This document shows positions 1 through 6,834 of a stretch of 9,267 nt of DNA, piece by piece. Numbering within the stretch: the stretch's first letter is position 1; each line of letters begins with the position of its first letter. The DNA lies in assembly GCF_003478335.1 (NCBI RefSeq), contig NZ_QUFB01000072.1, positions 1 to 9,267 on the forward strand, written 5' to 3'. The position numbers and the translations under genes were made by a program. This DNA comes from Clostridium sp. AM49-4BH. Lineage in GTDB: Bacteria; Bacillota; Clostridia; Lachnospirales; Lachnospiraceae. The notes beneath the pieces are model-generated. The model was not told the DNA's origin. It was given only the letters and a program-made list of their open reading frames with translations, and searched no databases.

Positions 1-29
1 CTTATGTCTCGTATTTCAGAGACATTAAG
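1..29. other. Imperfect inverted repeat (hairpin) at left edge
   Basis: TGTCTC (5-10) pairs with GAGACA (19-24) around an 8-nt loop. The arms extend outward as CTTA and TTAAG, with one bulged base. No T-run follows on the plus strand, so it is not a convincing terminator. The structure touches the window edge and may continue outside it. Confidence 0.45.
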
Positions 30-101
30 TAACGTGACGTAGCGCATCGTAGCGAAAGCGTCCCGTCCAAAAATGGATGATACCTTGCTAAACCGGGACA
101 T
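1..101 (-). CDS. Possible 5'-partial open frame leaving the window (uncertain)
   Basis: An open minus-strand frame runs from an ATG at 101-99 through the window edge with no stop, giving about 33 visible codons beginning MSRFSKVSSIFGRD. AAGGA (complement of 111-115) lies 9 nt before this ATG. A further in-frame ATG at 122 has no ribosome binding site. I do not recognise the protein. The frame overlaps a hairpin (60-99) that is partly conserved in the right-hand element, where the ATG is missing and the alignment carries small indels. It may therefore be non-coding repeat sequence or a decayed gene end rather than a living gene. The sequence left of the window would settle this. Confidence 0.22.
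   Translation of the reverse strand, partial: MSRFSKVSSIFGRDAFATMRYVTLLNVSEIRDI
60..99. other. Nested hairpin GTCCCG/CGGGAC in left element
   Basis: GTCCCG (60-65) pairs perfectly with CGGGAC (94-99). Inside it TCCA (66-69) pairs with TGGA (74-77) around AAAA. The right copy keeps the outer pairing as GTCCC (9216-9220) with GGGAC (9249-9253), and an inner TTCA/TGAA pairing despite base changes. That hints at selection on RNA or DNA structure, but two copies are too few to prove it. Confidence 0.5.
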
Positions 102-249
102 CTCAGACAATCCTTCAGGCATGTATTCATCAGAGACTTAACAAAATAAGAAATCACTGTGAAAACTCTGCGTTCTGCAGCAATTGCTTTAGTTTTTTTG
201 ATGGCAGGATAATTTACCTTGTTGGCTGCAAAATAGCTATTATTTTACT

Positions 250-268
250 GACATAATAAGCAATATGT
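250..268. promoter_or_regulatory. 19-nt box shared by both leaders
   Basis: GACATAATAAGCAATATGT is identical in the two leaders (the other copy is 8957-8975, minus strand). It has ACATA/TATGT half-sites 8 nt apart, as expected for a dimeric DNA-binding protein. It lies about 90 bp upstream of the -35 hexamer here and about 70 bp upstream on the right. An activator site is an inference. Confidence 0.4.
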
Positions 269-359
269 ATATGCGTGAGATATTAAGGTATGGAAAGTTT
301 GAGTAATGAATAAAAACCAATATTGTGCTAAAAAGCGTAAAACATGCCAATATATTGTC

Positions 360-388
360 TTGTTTTGCGTTTTTTTTGTGCGTAAAAT
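360..388 (+). promoter_or_regulatory. Sigma-A-type promoter for the GDP-fucose operon
   Basis: TTGTTT (360-365), a 17-bp spacer and TAAAAT (383-388) make a good housekeeping promoter. It would start transcription near 395, leaving a leader of about 98 nt before the gmd start at 493. The bases around the -10 (GTGCGTAAAATA) nearly match the MATE promoter on the other side of the window (GTGGCGTAAAATA), so the promoter appears to belong to the shared leader module. No other promoter as good is seen upstream of gmd. Confidence 0.65.
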
Positions 389-420
389 AACGCTTGTATT
401 TATGAAATAAGAGCATAGCA

Positions 421-449
421 ATTTGTATCGGCGCACACAGGATACAAAT
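421..449. promoter_or_regulatory. Perfect inverted repeat in the gmd leader (operator or hairpin)
   Basis: ATTTGTATC (421-429) and GATACAAAT (441-449) form a perfect 9-bp inverted repeat with an 11-nt spacer, about 26 nt downstream of the predicted transcription start. It could be a repressor site or an mRNA hairpin. No T-run follows, so it is not an intrinsic terminator. It covers the in-frame ATG at 448, which argues against that codon being the gmd start. Confidence 0.5.
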
Positions 450-477
450 GGTTATGCTGGAAAACGTGTGCAGAATT

Positions 478-481
478 GGAG
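478..481 (+). promoter_or_regulatory. Ribosome binding site deciding the gmd start
   Basis: GGAG lies 11 nt before the ATG at 493. The earlier in-frame ATG at 448 has only a weak AGGAT ahead of it and sits in an inverted repeat. Confidence 0.55.
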
Positions 482-492
482 TTTATTATATT

Positions 493-1545
493 ATGAAAAA
501 AGCGTTAATTACAGGAATTACAGGTCAGGATGGATCTTATTTGGCAGAGTTTTTGTTAGAAAAGGGATATGAGGTACATGGTATTACAAGACGAGCTTCA
601 ATCTCCAATACATCACGTATTGACCATTTGTTAGAAAAGAATGCTATTACATTGCATGATGGAGATTTGTCTGATTCTTCTTCATTGGTTCGTATCATTG
701 GATTAGTTCAGCCGGATGAAATATATAATCTGGCTGCACAGTCGCATGTGCAGGTGTCGTTTGATGTCCCGGAATATTCCGGCGATGTTGATGCGATCGG
801 TGTACTTCGTATTTTGGAAGCTGTCCGTATTTTGGGACTAACGCAGAAAACTAAGATTTATCAGGCATCTACATCTGAATTATTTGGTAAGGTGGAAGAA
901 GTGCCACAGAGAGAGACAACACCATTTCATCCATACAGTCCATATGCGGTTGCGAAACAGTATGGCTTTTGGATTGTAAAAGAGTATCGTGAAGCATATA
1001 ACATGTTTGCAGTGAATGGCATTTTGTTTAATCATGAATCGGAGCGTCGTGGTGAAAATTTTGTAACCCGCAAGATTACGTTAGCAGCAGGACGTATCGC
1101 TGAGGGATTACAGGATCATTTGGAACTGGGCAACATGGATTCCCTGCGCGACTGGGGATATGCGAGAGATTATGTAGAATGTATGTGGATGATCTTGCAG
1201 CATGATACGCCGGAAGATTTTGTGATTGCAACGGGAGAGCAGCATACGGTTCGCGACTTTACGGAAAAGGCGTTTGCAGCAAATGGAATGCAGATCCGTT
1301 GGGAAGGTGAAGGCGTGGATGAAAAGGGATATGATGCAGAGACCGGCAAGTTGTTAGTCAGCGTTAATCCGCAGTGGTTCCGCCCAACCGATGTAGATAA
1401 TCTTTGGGGAGATCCTACGAAGGCAAAGACAGTACTTGGATGGAATCCACAGAAAACAAGTTATGAAGAACTGGTTCGTATCATGGCGGAACATGACCGT
1501 ATGTTAGCGAAGAGAGAACGTGCGGTGACAAAAGCAGATGCATAG
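493..1545 (+). CDS. gmd: GDP-mannose 4,6-dehydratase
   Basis: This cytosolic enzyme of the extended short-chain dehydrogenase family converts GDP-D-mannose to GDP-4-keto-6-deoxy-D-mannose with bound NADP, the first committed step to GDP-L-fucose. The 350-residue product starts [17 protein letters not shown], a Rossmann loop with G8, G11 and G14. The catalytic set is visible: T127-S-E129 in STSELFG, and Y151 with K155 in YSPYAVAK. The block [17 protein letters not shown] is diagnostic of Gmd. The C-terminal [23 protein letters not shown] region binds the sugar nucleotide. Its length is slightly under the roughly 370 residues of the enterobacterial enzyme. The start at 493 replaces an ATG at 448, which would add 15 unconserved residues. 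The last ten codons lie in a 47-bp tandem duplication shared with the fcl leader. It is the first gene of the operon, directly followed by the next enzyme of the pathway. Confidence 0.96.
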   Translation: MKKALITGITGQDGSYLAEFLLEKGYEVHGITRRASISNTSRIDHLLEKNAITLHDGDLSDSSSLVRIIGLVQPDEIYNLAAQSHVQVSFDVPEYSGDVDAIGVLRILEAVRILGLTQKTKIYQASTSELFGKVEEVPQRETTPFHPYSPYAVAKQYGFWIVKEYREAYNMFAVNGILFNHESERRGENFVTRKITLAAGRIAEGLQDHLELGNMDSLRDWGYARDYVECMWMILQHDTPEDFVIATGEQHTVRDFTEKAFAANGMQIRWEGEGVDEKGYDAETGKLLVSVNPQWFRPTDVDNLWGDPTKAKTVLGWNPQKTSYEELVRIMAEHDRMLAKRERAVTKADA

Positions 1546-1606
1546 TGATGTAAAGAAAGAGAGAACGTGCAGTGACAAAAGCAGATGTATAGTGATGTAA
1601 AGAAAG
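1510..1606. repeat. 47-bp tandem duplication at the gmd/fcl junction
   Basis: Positions 1510-1559 and 1557-1606 match at a 47-bp period with two mismatches (1524 G against 1571 A, 1541 C against 1588 T). The first unit carries the end of gmd and its TAG stop. The second repeats that end out of frame and supplies the AAAGGA used by fcl. The duplication fills most of the intergenic gap and creates a false in-frame ATG at 1585. Confidence 0.93.
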
Positions 1607-1620
1607 GACATGTGATCGAA

Positions 1621-2565
1621 ATGATGGAGAAAGATGCCAAAATATATGTTGCAGGGCACCGGGGAATGGTCGGATCTGCAATAGTCAGAGAGTTGGAAAG
1701 ACAGGGATATACGAATATTGTTACGCGTACTCATGCAGAACTTGATCTGTGCAGACAGGATGCGGTAGAAGCATTTTTTGCGCAGGAAAAACCGGAGTAT
1801 GTATTTTTGGCAGCAGCAAAAGTTGGCGGCATTGTGGCGAACCAAAATGCGCTTGCAGATTTCATGTATGACAATATGATCTTGGAGATGAATGTGATTC
1901 ATTCTGCATGGAAGAACGGTTGTAAGAAACTTGAGTTTTTAGGGTCTTCCTGTATTTATCCGCGAATGGCACCACAGCCAATGAAAGAGAGCTGCCTGCT
2001 TACTTCAGAATTAGAGAAGACGAATGAGGCGTATGCACTAGCCAAAATTTCCGGGTTGAAATATTGTGAGTTTTTGAATAAACAGTATGGGACGGATTAC
2101 ATTTCGGTGATGCCGACCAATTTGTATGGACCAAATGATAATTATCATCCGACACACAGCCATGTGCTTCCGGCGTTGATCCGCCGTTTTCATGAGGCGA
2201 AAGAGAGTGGAGCAACAGAAGTGACTTGCTGGGGGGATGGCTCTCCACTTCGTGAATTTTTGTATGTAGATGATCTGGCCAATCTATGTGTGTTCTTAAT
2301 GAACAATTATAGTGGTGATGAGACGGTCAATGCGGGAACAGGTAAGGAATTAACGATTAAGGAATTGACAGAATTAGTGGCTAAGGTGATTGGATTCAAT
2401 GGAGAGATCAAGTGGGATAGTTCGAAACCAAATGGTACACCGCGTAAACTTCTTGATGTTAGTAAAGCTGAGATGTTGGGATGGACATATAAGACGGAAT
2501 TAGAGGATGGAATTCGGTTATCGTATGAGGACTTTTTGAATAATCCGATGAGAGCAGAGCGTTGA
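1621..2565 (+). CDS. fcl: GDP-L-fucose synthase (epimerase/reductase)
   Basis: This enzyme carries out the 3,5-epimerisation and NADPH-dependent 4-reduction of GDP-4-keto-6-deoxy-mannose to GDP-L-fucose, using the product of Gmd. The 314-residue protein has the N-terminal nucleotide loop GHRGMVGS (residues 12-19), SSCIYP with C111, Y138 and K142 in YALAK, and H181 in the HSHVLPALIRRF block. The Cys and His match the known epimerisation acid/base pair of the family, and length is close to the 321 residues of the E. coli enzyme. AAAGGA at 1603-1608 lies 12 nt before ATG 1621; ATG 1624 is an alternative. The in-frame ATG at 1585 lies inside the duplicated tail of gmd and would add unrelated residues, so it is rejected. 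The gap to gmd is 75 nt, mostly duplicated sequence, and the two genes should be co-transcribed. Confidence 0.95.
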   Translation: MMEKDAKIYVAGHRGMVGSAIVRELERQGYTNIVTRTHAELDLCRQDAVEAFFAQEKPEYVFLAAAKVGGIVANQNALADFMYDNMILEMNVIHSAWKNGCKKLEFLGSSCIYPRMAPQPMKESCLLTSELEKTNEAYALAKISGLKYCEFLNKQYGTDYISVMPTNLYGPNDNYHPTHSHVLPALIRRFHEAKESGATEVTCWGDGSPLREFLYVDDLANLCVFLMNNYSGDETVNAGTGKELTIKELTELVAKVIGFNGEIKWDSSKPNGTPRKLLDVSKAEMLGWTYKTELEDGIRLSYEDFLNNPMRAER

Positions 2566-2601
2566 TCATATAGAAGTGTTATTACAGTTGATTTACAAAG
2601 G

Positions 2602-2619
2602 ACTCCCAATGTTGGGGGT
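2602..2619 (+). other. Hairpin between fcl and manC
   Basis: ACTCCCA (2602-2608) pairs with TGGGGGT (2613-2619), including one T-G wobble, around a 4-nt loop. It sits in the 108-nt gap between fcl and manC and is not followed by a T-run. A processing or mRNA-stability hairpin is more likely than a terminator. I saw no convincing promoter in this gap. Confidence 0.4.
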
Positions 2620-2673
2620 AGAGAGATCGGTTGAATGCGAATTGTTGCGTTGAGAAAGGAATAGTTAGTTATT

Positions 2674-3993
2674 ATGAATTTAGTATTATTATCTGGTGGA
2701 TCCGGAAAGCGTCTTTGGCCGCTTTCGAATGATGTTCGTTCAAAACAATTTATTCCATTTTTGAAAACGGAAAATGGATATGAATCAATGGTACAGCGTG
2801 TATATCGTCAGATTAAGTTGGTGGACGAAAATGCGGAAGTAACAATCGCAACGTCTAAGGCGCAGGTTTCCTCGATACACAATCAGTTGGGCGAAGATGT
2901 AGGGATCAGTATTGAACCGTGCCGCCGTGATACGTTTCCGGCGATTGCGTTGGCTGCCGCTTATTTGAAAGATGTTCGAGGAGTTGGGCTAGAGGAATCG
3001 GTTGTGGTTTGTCCGGTAGATCCATATGTTAATGATGATTATTTTGAAGCATTAAAGCGTCTGGGAGAATTAGCAGAAACGGAAGAGGCAAATCTGGTTT
3101 TAATGGGAATTGAACCGACGTATCCGAGTGAAAAATATGGATACATTATTCCGACATCAACGCAATCAGTAAGTGATGTATCTGTATTTAAGGAAAAGCC
3201 AACAGAAGAAATTGCAAAAGGTTATATTGCACAAGGTGCATTGTGGAATGGTGGCGTTTTTGCATTTCGCTTAGGTCATGTCTTGGACAGAGCACATGAG
3301 TTGATTGATTTTACGGATTATGCGGACCTGTTTGATAAGTATGAAACTTTGGAAAAAATATCGTTTGACTATGCGGTAGTAGAGCATGAAAAAAACATTA
3401 AAGTAATGCGCTTTTCCGGTGCGTGGAATGATCTTGGAACATGGAATGCATTGACTGAGATCATGGAGGGAAATACGATCGGTGAGGCGATCTTTGATGA
3501 AACGACAGAGAACACATTTGTGATCAATGAGATGAATGTTCCGATCTTGTGTATGGGTACTAAGAATATCGTCGTGTCGGCGAGTGCGGAGGGGATTTTA
3601 GTATCAGATATTGAGCAGGCAGATCGAATTAAGCCATATGTGGACCAGATCGATCAGCAGATCATGTATGCTGAAAAGTCGTGGGGGAGCTACCGTGTCA
3701 TTGATATTGAGGAAGAAAGTATTACGATAAAGGTAACGTTAAATCCGGGACACAGCATGAATTATCATAGTCACGAGCACAGGGATGAGGTGTGGACAAT
3801 TCTTTCCGGTGAGGGACGAACAATTGTGGATGGAATGGAACAGAGTGTCCGGGCAGGAGATGTTATTACGATGTCTGCAGGATGTCGTCATACTATTATT
3901 GCTAAGACAGAACTACAGGTGATGGAAGTACAGCTTGGTAAGGAAATCAATGTGCATGATAAGAAGGTGTACGAATTGCCGGCAACAAGGTAA
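2674..3993 (+). CDS. manC: Mannose-1-phosphate guanylyltransferase with C-terminal cupin (type II PMI-like) domain
   Basis: This enzyme makes GDP-mannose from mannose-1-phosphate and GTP. The 439-residue protein has an N-terminal nucleotidyltransferase domain beginning LLSGGSGKRLWPLS (about residues 5-18) followed by KQF at 24-26. Further marks are EPCRRDTFPAIALAAAYL, FKEKP, WNGGVFAF and the FDYAVVEH...GAWNDLGTW block. From about residue 336 a cupin domain (WGSYRVIDIE, YHSHEHRDEVW, LSGEGR, AGDVITMSAG) matches the C-terminal domain of fused ManC/AlgA-type proteins, which can have phosphomannose isomerase activity. It is shorter than the usual 460-480 residues. Some signature positions differ from the textbook form, such as K in GSGKR, RSKQF for PKQF and CPVDPYV, so substrate is inferred largely from the pathway context. 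AAGGA at 2656-2660 lies 13 nt before the ATG. manA follows 21 nt after the stop. Confidence 0.9.
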   Translation: MNLVLLSGGSGKRLWPLSNDVRSKQFIPFLKTENGYESMVQRVYRQIKLVDENAEVTIATSKAQVSSIHNQLGEDVGISIEPCRRDTFPAIALAAAYLKDVRGVGLEESVVVCPVDPYVNDDYFEALKRLGELAETEEANLVLMGIEPTYPSEKYGYIIPTSTQSVSDVSVFKEKPTEEIAKGYIAQGALWNGGVFAFRLGHVLDRAHELIDFTDYADLFDKYETLEKISFDYAVVEHEKNIKVMRFSGAWNDLGTWNALTEIMEGNTIGEAIFDETTENTFVINEMNVPILCMGTKNIVVSASAEGILVSDIEQADRIKPYVDQIDQQIMYAEKSWGSYRVIDIEEESITIKVTLNPGHSMNYHSHEHRDEVWTILSGEGRTIVDGMEQSVRAGDVITMSAGCRHTIIAKTELQVMEVQLGKEINVHDKKVYELPATR

Positions 3994-4003
3994 GGCATAG
4001 TGC

Positions 4004-4008
4004 GGAGG
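4004..4008 (+). promoter_or_regulatory. Ribosome binding site deciding the manA start
   Basis: GGAGG sits 6 nt before ATG 4015 and directly abuts ATG 4009. The GTG at 4000 lies upstream of it. Only 4015 has usable spacing. Confidence 0.8.
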
Positions 4009-4014
4009 ATGAAC

Positions 4015-5013
4015 ATGGATAGAAAGCCGTTTTTATTGAAACCTGCCGCTAAGGATTATTTATGGGGTGGCAGTAGATTAAATGATGATTTCGAAAATAT
4101 TGATATGCAGCCGCTGGCGGAGACATGGGAATGCTCGACACATCCGGATGGACCAAGTGTTATTGCAAGTGGTGAGTTTGAGGGAATGGAACTTGCAGAA
4201 CTTTTGAGACGTTTTCCGGAATTTATCGGAGAACATCCGAGGAGTAATCCGTATCTTGAGGCAGGTGAACTTCCTATTTTGATCAAGTTTATTGATGCGA
4301 AGAAGGATCTTTCTGTGCAGGTGCACCCGGATGATGAATATGCAAGAAACAAGGAGGGGGAACTCTTTGGCAAAACAGAAATGTGGTATGTTTTGGATGC
4401 GGCTAAAGATGCAAAACTTGTGTATGGTTTTTATCATGATATGGATAAGAAAAAATTACGTCACAGCATAGAGAATGGAACAGTGGAAAAATACTTACAG
4501 AAAGTGCCGGTGCATAGAGATGATGTATTTTTTATTGAGGCAGGAACGGTGCACGCGATCGGCGCAGGAGCACTGATCGCGGAGATTCAGGAAAATTCTA
4601 ATCTGACGTATCGTTTGTATGATTATAATCGTCGCGACAAGCAGGGAAAGCTGAGAGAATTACATGTCGATAAAGCGCTTGATGTTGTTGATCTGCGGCA
4701 AAGTTCGGAACCACGACAACCGCTCCGAGTATTAAAGTATCAAAGAGGCTGGGCGAGTGAACTATTATGCCGGTGCCAATATTTTCAGGTGGAGCGTATG
4801 CTGCTTAACACGGAATCATGTCGTGAAATGGCAGATTTTTACACAGATAAAAATTCCTTTCAGGTATTATTATGCACGTCAGGATGTGGTTTACTGCTTT
4901 ATGGCGGATCAGGAGTGTTGCAGTTTTTTAAGGGGGATTGCATATTTGTACCCGCTGGTTCGGTGCCGCTCAAGATTCATGGAAGTGCGCAGATGTTGAA
5001 AGTGACGTGTTAA
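4015..5013 (+). CDS. manA: Mannose-6-phosphate isomerase, type I
   Basis: This zinc enzyme interconverts fructose-6-phosphate and mannose-6-phosphate, the entry step from central metabolism to GDP-mannose. The 332-residue protein is the short Firmicutes form. It opens with FLLKPAAKDYLWGG, then has the zinc ligands Q102 and H104 (QVHPDD), E122 (GKTEMWYVL) and H180 (AGTVHAIGAG). The substrate-binding YRLYDYNRRD block follows, and a C-terminal jelly-roll part ends about residue 330. The start is set by GGAGG at 4004-4008. The 21-nt spacing from manC implies one transcript. It is notable beside a ManC that carries its own cupin domain of the other isomerase type, giving apparent redundancy for this step. 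Confidence 0.94.
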   Translation: MDRKPFLLKPAAKDYLWGGSRLNDDFENIDMQPLAETWECSTHPDGPSVIASGEFEGMELAELLRRFPEFIGEHPRSNPYLEAGELPILIKFIDAKKDLSVQVHPDDEYARNKEGELFGKTEMWYVLDAAKDAKLVYGFYHDMDKKKLRHSIENGTVEKYLQKVPVHRDDVFFIEAGTVHAIGAGALIAEIQENSNLTYRLYDYNRRDKQGKLRELHVDKALDVVDLRQSSEPRQPLRVLKYQRGWASELLCRCQYFQVERMLLNTESCREMADFYTDKNSFQVLLCTSGCGLLLYGGSGVLQFFKGDCIFVPAGSVPLKIHGSAQMLKVTC

Positions 5014-5047
5014 ATGATCAGATTGACATAGTAAATGTTTGCTAAAT

Positions 5048-5134
5048 GTGACAAAATTAAATGAATATGCGACAATTGCAAAATATTATCTTCAAAATGG
5101 CGAAGAGTATGTAGTTGTTGGAAAGGTTTGGTAA
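5048..5134 (+). other. Possible 28-codon micro-ORF or gene-end remnant before the mutase
   Basis: An open frame from GTG 5048 to TAA 5132-5134 encodes 28 residues ending NGEEYVVVGKVW. It lies in the 126-nt gap between manA and the mutase, and its last codons contain the ribosome binding site of the mutase. The composition looks protein-like, but there is no ribosome binding site before the GTG, so it may be chance, a decayed gene tail or a coupled leader peptide. The rest of the gap shows TTGACA at 5023-5028 without a well-spaced -10. Confidence 0.2.
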
Positions 5135-5139
5135 AGAGC

Positions 5140-6831
5140 ATGAAAGAGACGATACAAAAAGAATATTTAAGGTGGAAGACATTAGCAGATGATCAGGATG
5201 TAGCTGCAGAATTACAAAGTATGGACGGCAATGAAGAGCAGATCGAGGATGCATTCTATCGTAATTTGGCATTTGGAACCGGAGGATTACGCGGAGTAAT
5301 TGGTGCCGGAACAAATCGAATGAATATTTATACTGTGGCAAAAGCGTCTCAAGGTTTGGCAGATTATGTAAATAAGCAGTTTGTACCGAACAAGAGAAGT
5401 ATTGCGATCAGTTATGATTCGAGAATCAGATCAGACGTATTTGCAAGAGTTGCTGCAGGAGTTTTTGCGGCAAACGGAATCCAATCTTATATTTATAAAG
5501 AACTTATGCCCACGCCTTGTTTGTCCTATGCCGTGAGGGCACTTCATTGTGCTGCTGGTATTATGGTAACAGCGTCTCATAATCCGTCGAAGTATAACGG
5601 ATATAAAGTATATGGGGCAGATGGCTGTCAGATTACAACAGAGGCAGCAGATGCTATTTTAGCAGAGATAGAAAAGTTAGATTTGTTTGATGATGTGAAA
5701 AGAGTATCCTTTAAAGAGGCGTTAAACGTTAATAAGGTGTCCTATATTTCGGACAGAGTGTATGATGACTTTATCGAAGAAGTAAAAAAACAATCATTAT
5801 TATCGGACGATCTTGTCATTAATAAAGATGTTTCTATTGTATATACGCCATTGAACGGGACGGGGTTAAAACCGGTTTTACGGGCATTAAAAGAATCTGG
5901 TTATACAAATATTACTGTAGTAAAAGAGCAGGAGCAGCCAGATGGATATTTCACAACTTGCCCATATCCAAATCCGGAAATTAAAGAAGCAATGGAACTT
6001 GGAATAGCATATGCTAAGAAGTGCAATGCAGATTTATTACTTGCGACCGATCCTGATTGTGATCGTGTTGGTATTGCAGTTAAAAATAAGCAGGGAGAAC
6101 ATGTATTAGTAACCGGCAATGAAGTGGGAATGCTGTTGTTAGATTATATTTGCAGCAGACGAATTGCGATGGAGACGATGCCGGAGGATCCGGTTGCTGT
6201 AAAAACAATAGTTACCATTGACATGGCAGAAAGAATAGCAGAACATTATGGTGTCAAAGTAATTAATGTTTTAACTGGTTTTAAATTTATTGGTGAACAG
6301 ATTGGTTTATTAGAAAAACGAGGAAAAGAAGATTCATATATCTTTGGATTTGAAGAAAGTTATGGGTATCTGTCGGGGGGATATGTCCGTGATAAAGATG
6401 CGGTGAATGGAGCATTTTTAATTTGCGAAATGTTTGCATATTATGCTACTTTAGGCATTAGTTTATTGGATAAATTAAACGAGTTATACGAGCAGTATGG
6501 ATATTGTCTTAATACCTTGCATTCCTATGAATTTGAGGGGGCTGCGGGATTTGATAAGATGCAGAGGATCATGGCTGATTTTCGTGCCGGAATAACTTCA
6601 TTTGCCGGTAAAAAAGTGATAAAATGCAATGACTATAAAGAAGGCGTTGATGGATTACCAAAGTCAGATGTATTGAAATATTTCCTAGAGGACCATTGTT
6701 CTGTTGTTGTGCGTCCTTCGGGGACGGAACCTAAGTTAAAAACATATATTTCGGTGAGTGCTGAGAACCGGGAGAAAGCAGTCATGGTAGAGCAGGACAT
6801 TGCGTGTGAATTGGAGCGAAAGATGAAATGA
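5140..6831 (+). CDS. Phospho-sugar mutase (phosphomannomutase/phosphoglucomutase family)
   Basis: This alpha-D-phosphohexomutase moves phosphate between C6 and C1 of a hexose. In this operon its likely job is mannose-6-phosphate to mannose-1-phosphate, the otherwise missing step between ManA and ManC. Activity on glucose phosphates is equally possible for the family. The 563-residue product has FGTGGLRG near the N-terminus, the phosphoserine loop TASHNP with S146, the Mg-binding loop D304-P-D306-C-D308-R, the sugar-binding loop GFEESYGY (E405, E406, S407) and the phosphate-binding loop R525-P-S-G-T-E-P. The length fits the PgcA-like Firmicutes subgroup rather than the shorter ManB/AlgC form. 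GAAAGG at 5121-5126 is 13 nt before ATG 5140. An in-frame TTG at 5128 is too close to that site, so it was rejected. The gap of 126 nt to manA leaves room for a weak internal promoter. Confidence 0.92.
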   Translation: MKETIQKEYLRWKTLADDQDVAAELQSMDGNEEQIEDAFYRNLAFGTGGLRGVIGAGTNRMNIYTVAKASQGLADYVNKQFVPNKRSIAISYDSRIRSDVFARVAAGVFAANGIQSYIYKELMPTPCLSYAVRALHCAAGIMVTASHNPSKYNGYKVYGADGCQITTEAADAILAEIEKLDLFDDVKRVSFKEALNVNKVSYISDRVYDDFIEEVKKQSLLSDDLVINKDVSIVYTPLNGTGLKPVLRALKESGYTNITVVKEQEQPDGYFTTCPYPNPEIKEAMELGIAYAKKCNADLLLATDPDCDRVGIAVKNKQGEHVLVTGNEVGMLLLDYICSRRIAMETMPEDPVAVKTIVTIDMAERIAEHYGVKVINVLTGFKFIGEQIGLLEKRGKEDSYIFGFEESYGYLSGGYVRDKDAVNGAFLICEMFAYYATLGISLLDKLNELYEQYGYCLNTLHSYEFEGAAGFDKMQRIMADFRAGITSFAGKKVIKCNDYKEGVDGLPKSDVLKYFLEDHCSVVVRPSGTEPKLKTYISVSAENREKAVMVEQDIACELERKMK

Positions 6832-6834
6832 ATT

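Larger units (their letters stand above)
50..317 (+). repeat. Left copy of an inverted homologous leader element
   Basis: This non-coding stretch upstream of gmd matches, in order, the minus strand of 8908-9253. Identical blocks are: TACCTTGCT (81-89 with 9224-9232), AGAAATCACTGTGAAAA (149-165 with 9149-9165), AGCAATTGCT (179-188 with 9034-9043), TTGATGGCAGGA (198-209 with 9014-9025), GGCTGCAAAATA (224-235 with 8989-9000), GACATAATAAGCAATATGT (250-268 with 8957-8975) and GTTTGAG (297-303 with 8922-8928). The gap between the last two blocks is exactly 28 nt in both copies. The left copy lacks a 92-nt segment present on the right. It contains no long reading frame with a ribosome binding site except the doubtful one at its outer edge. 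The family is not recognised. Confidence 0.85.

Noticed and set aside
50..388. Known riboswitch class in the gmd leader
   Set aside because: Most of the conserved element lies upstream of the predicted transcription start, and I recognise no known aptamer core.
245..436. Minus-strand open frame of 63 codons in the left leader
   Set aside because: It lies opposite the operon promoter and the conserved leader blocks, has A/T-driven composition and no recognisable domain.
448..492. Upstream in-frame ATG that would lengthen Gmd by 15 residues
   Set aside because: It lies in an inverted repeat and lacks a good ribosome binding site. ATG 493 has GGAG and begins exactly at the conserved Rossmann start.
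1585..1620. Upstream in-frame ATG for fcl
   Set aside because: It is made by the duplicated gmd tail; conserved sequence begins at 1621-1624, after AAAGGA.
5023..5051. TTGACA as a promoter for the mutase
   Set aside because: The only -10-like hexamers lie at poor spacing (TAAATG at 14 bp), so I could not support an internal promoter.
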